From an uncultured Oscillospiraceae bacterium (GTDB lineage: Bacteria > Bacillota > Clostridia > Oscillospirales > Ruminococcaceae), in the NCBI GenBank assembly GCA_900556525.1, contig USOZ01000029.1, forward strand, positions 1 to 13,023: 13,023 nucleotides of DNA, written 5' to 3'. Both the position numbers and the translations under genes were made by a program. A model generated the notes under the pieces. That model was not told the origin of the DNA. It searched no databases and saw only the letters and a program-made list of their open reading frames with translations. Positions 12,959 to 13,023 of this stretch are shown piece after piece (within the stretch, counting starts at the first letter, position 1; every line of letters starts with the position of its first letter).

Positions 12959-13023
12959 TCTCCGATATTGCTATCGGAGAGGGCGCGGCATCTCCCTTTG
13001 CAACAAATATAAGAGATGTTACG
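12959..13023 (+). other. Structured non-coding tail after the ABC gene
   Basis: Right after the stop codon TCTCCGATA-TTGC-TATCGGAGA (12959-12980) forms a perfect 9-bp hairpin, but no T run follows, so it is not a typical intrinsic terminator. CATCTC (12989-12994) can pair with GAGATG (13013-13018), extended by two G-U pairs, around an 18-base loop. TCTCC at 12991-12995 could instead pair with GGAGA at 12976-12980, giving competing folds. The element is cut by the window edge. It could be part of an intergenic repeat family or an RNA 3' end. Confidence 0.5.

Noticed and set aside
1..13023. CRISPR arrays, insertion sequences, transposase or integrase genes
   Set aside because: No regularly spaced repeats, no terminal inverted repeats with a transposase frame and no integrase-like protein were found in either strand.

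Overview
The window reads as an ordinary chromosomal segment of a low-to-mid GC Firmicute, most likely a gut Clostridia member of the Oscillospiraceae/Ruminococcaceae type. This rests on the strong AAGGAGG-type ribosome binding sites, sigma-A promoters with 17-bp spacers, intrinsic terminators, an ATG-linked birA-bioY pair, a clostridial glycogen phosphorylase and a yeaC/yeaD/yebA-like gene set. The assignment comes from gene content only; no rRNA or other strong phylogenetic marker is present.

Layout. Positions 1-487 are clearly more AT-rich than the rest. They hold the start of a minus-strand gene that leaves the window, an intrinsic terminator, an unrecognised 90-residue minus-strand ORF and a second terminator. 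A minus-strand tRNA-Gly(CCC) with its own consensus promoter follows (529-643). Divergent from it, a second consensus promoter drives birA (biotin-protein ligase/repressor) and bioY (biotin uptake), coupled by an ATGA overlap (772-2270). Next comes glgP with its own promoter (2288-4718). Its terminator hairpin also contains the ribosome binding site of a small Amidase_6-type gene (4770-5279). A bidirectional terminator (5285-5317) separates this plus-strand block from a convergent four-gene minus-strand operon (9888 to 5326): a tandem-CBS protein, a MoxR AAA+ ATPase, a DUF58 protein and a membrane transglutaminase-like protein. A divergent intergenic region (9889-10087) carries promoters for both sides plus a palindrome and an 11-bp-spaced direct repeat. 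A 956-residue fused ABC ATPase/FtsX-type permease fills 10088-12958. The window ends in a structured non-coding tail.

How the genes work together. BirA attaches biotin to carboxylases and probably also represses biotin genes; BioY supplies the vitamin. No biotin synthesis genes and no ECF energising genes are present. GlgP mobilises glycogen or starch reserves. The MoxR/DUF58/transglutaminase trio is a known conserved association, thought to be a chaperone-like ATPase and partner acting with an envelope protein whose transglutaminase fold faces outward. Here it is headed by a CBS-pair protein whose motifs resemble the c-di-AMP-binding DarB (YkuL/CbpB), suggesting nucleotide control.

Nothing here is a clear mobile element, CRISPR array or defence island. 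The items most worth a second look are the CBS-led MoxR operon, the terminator that buries the amidase gene's ribosome binding site, the AT-rich flank at the 3' side of the tRNA gene, and the candidate operators upstream of birA and the ABC gene.
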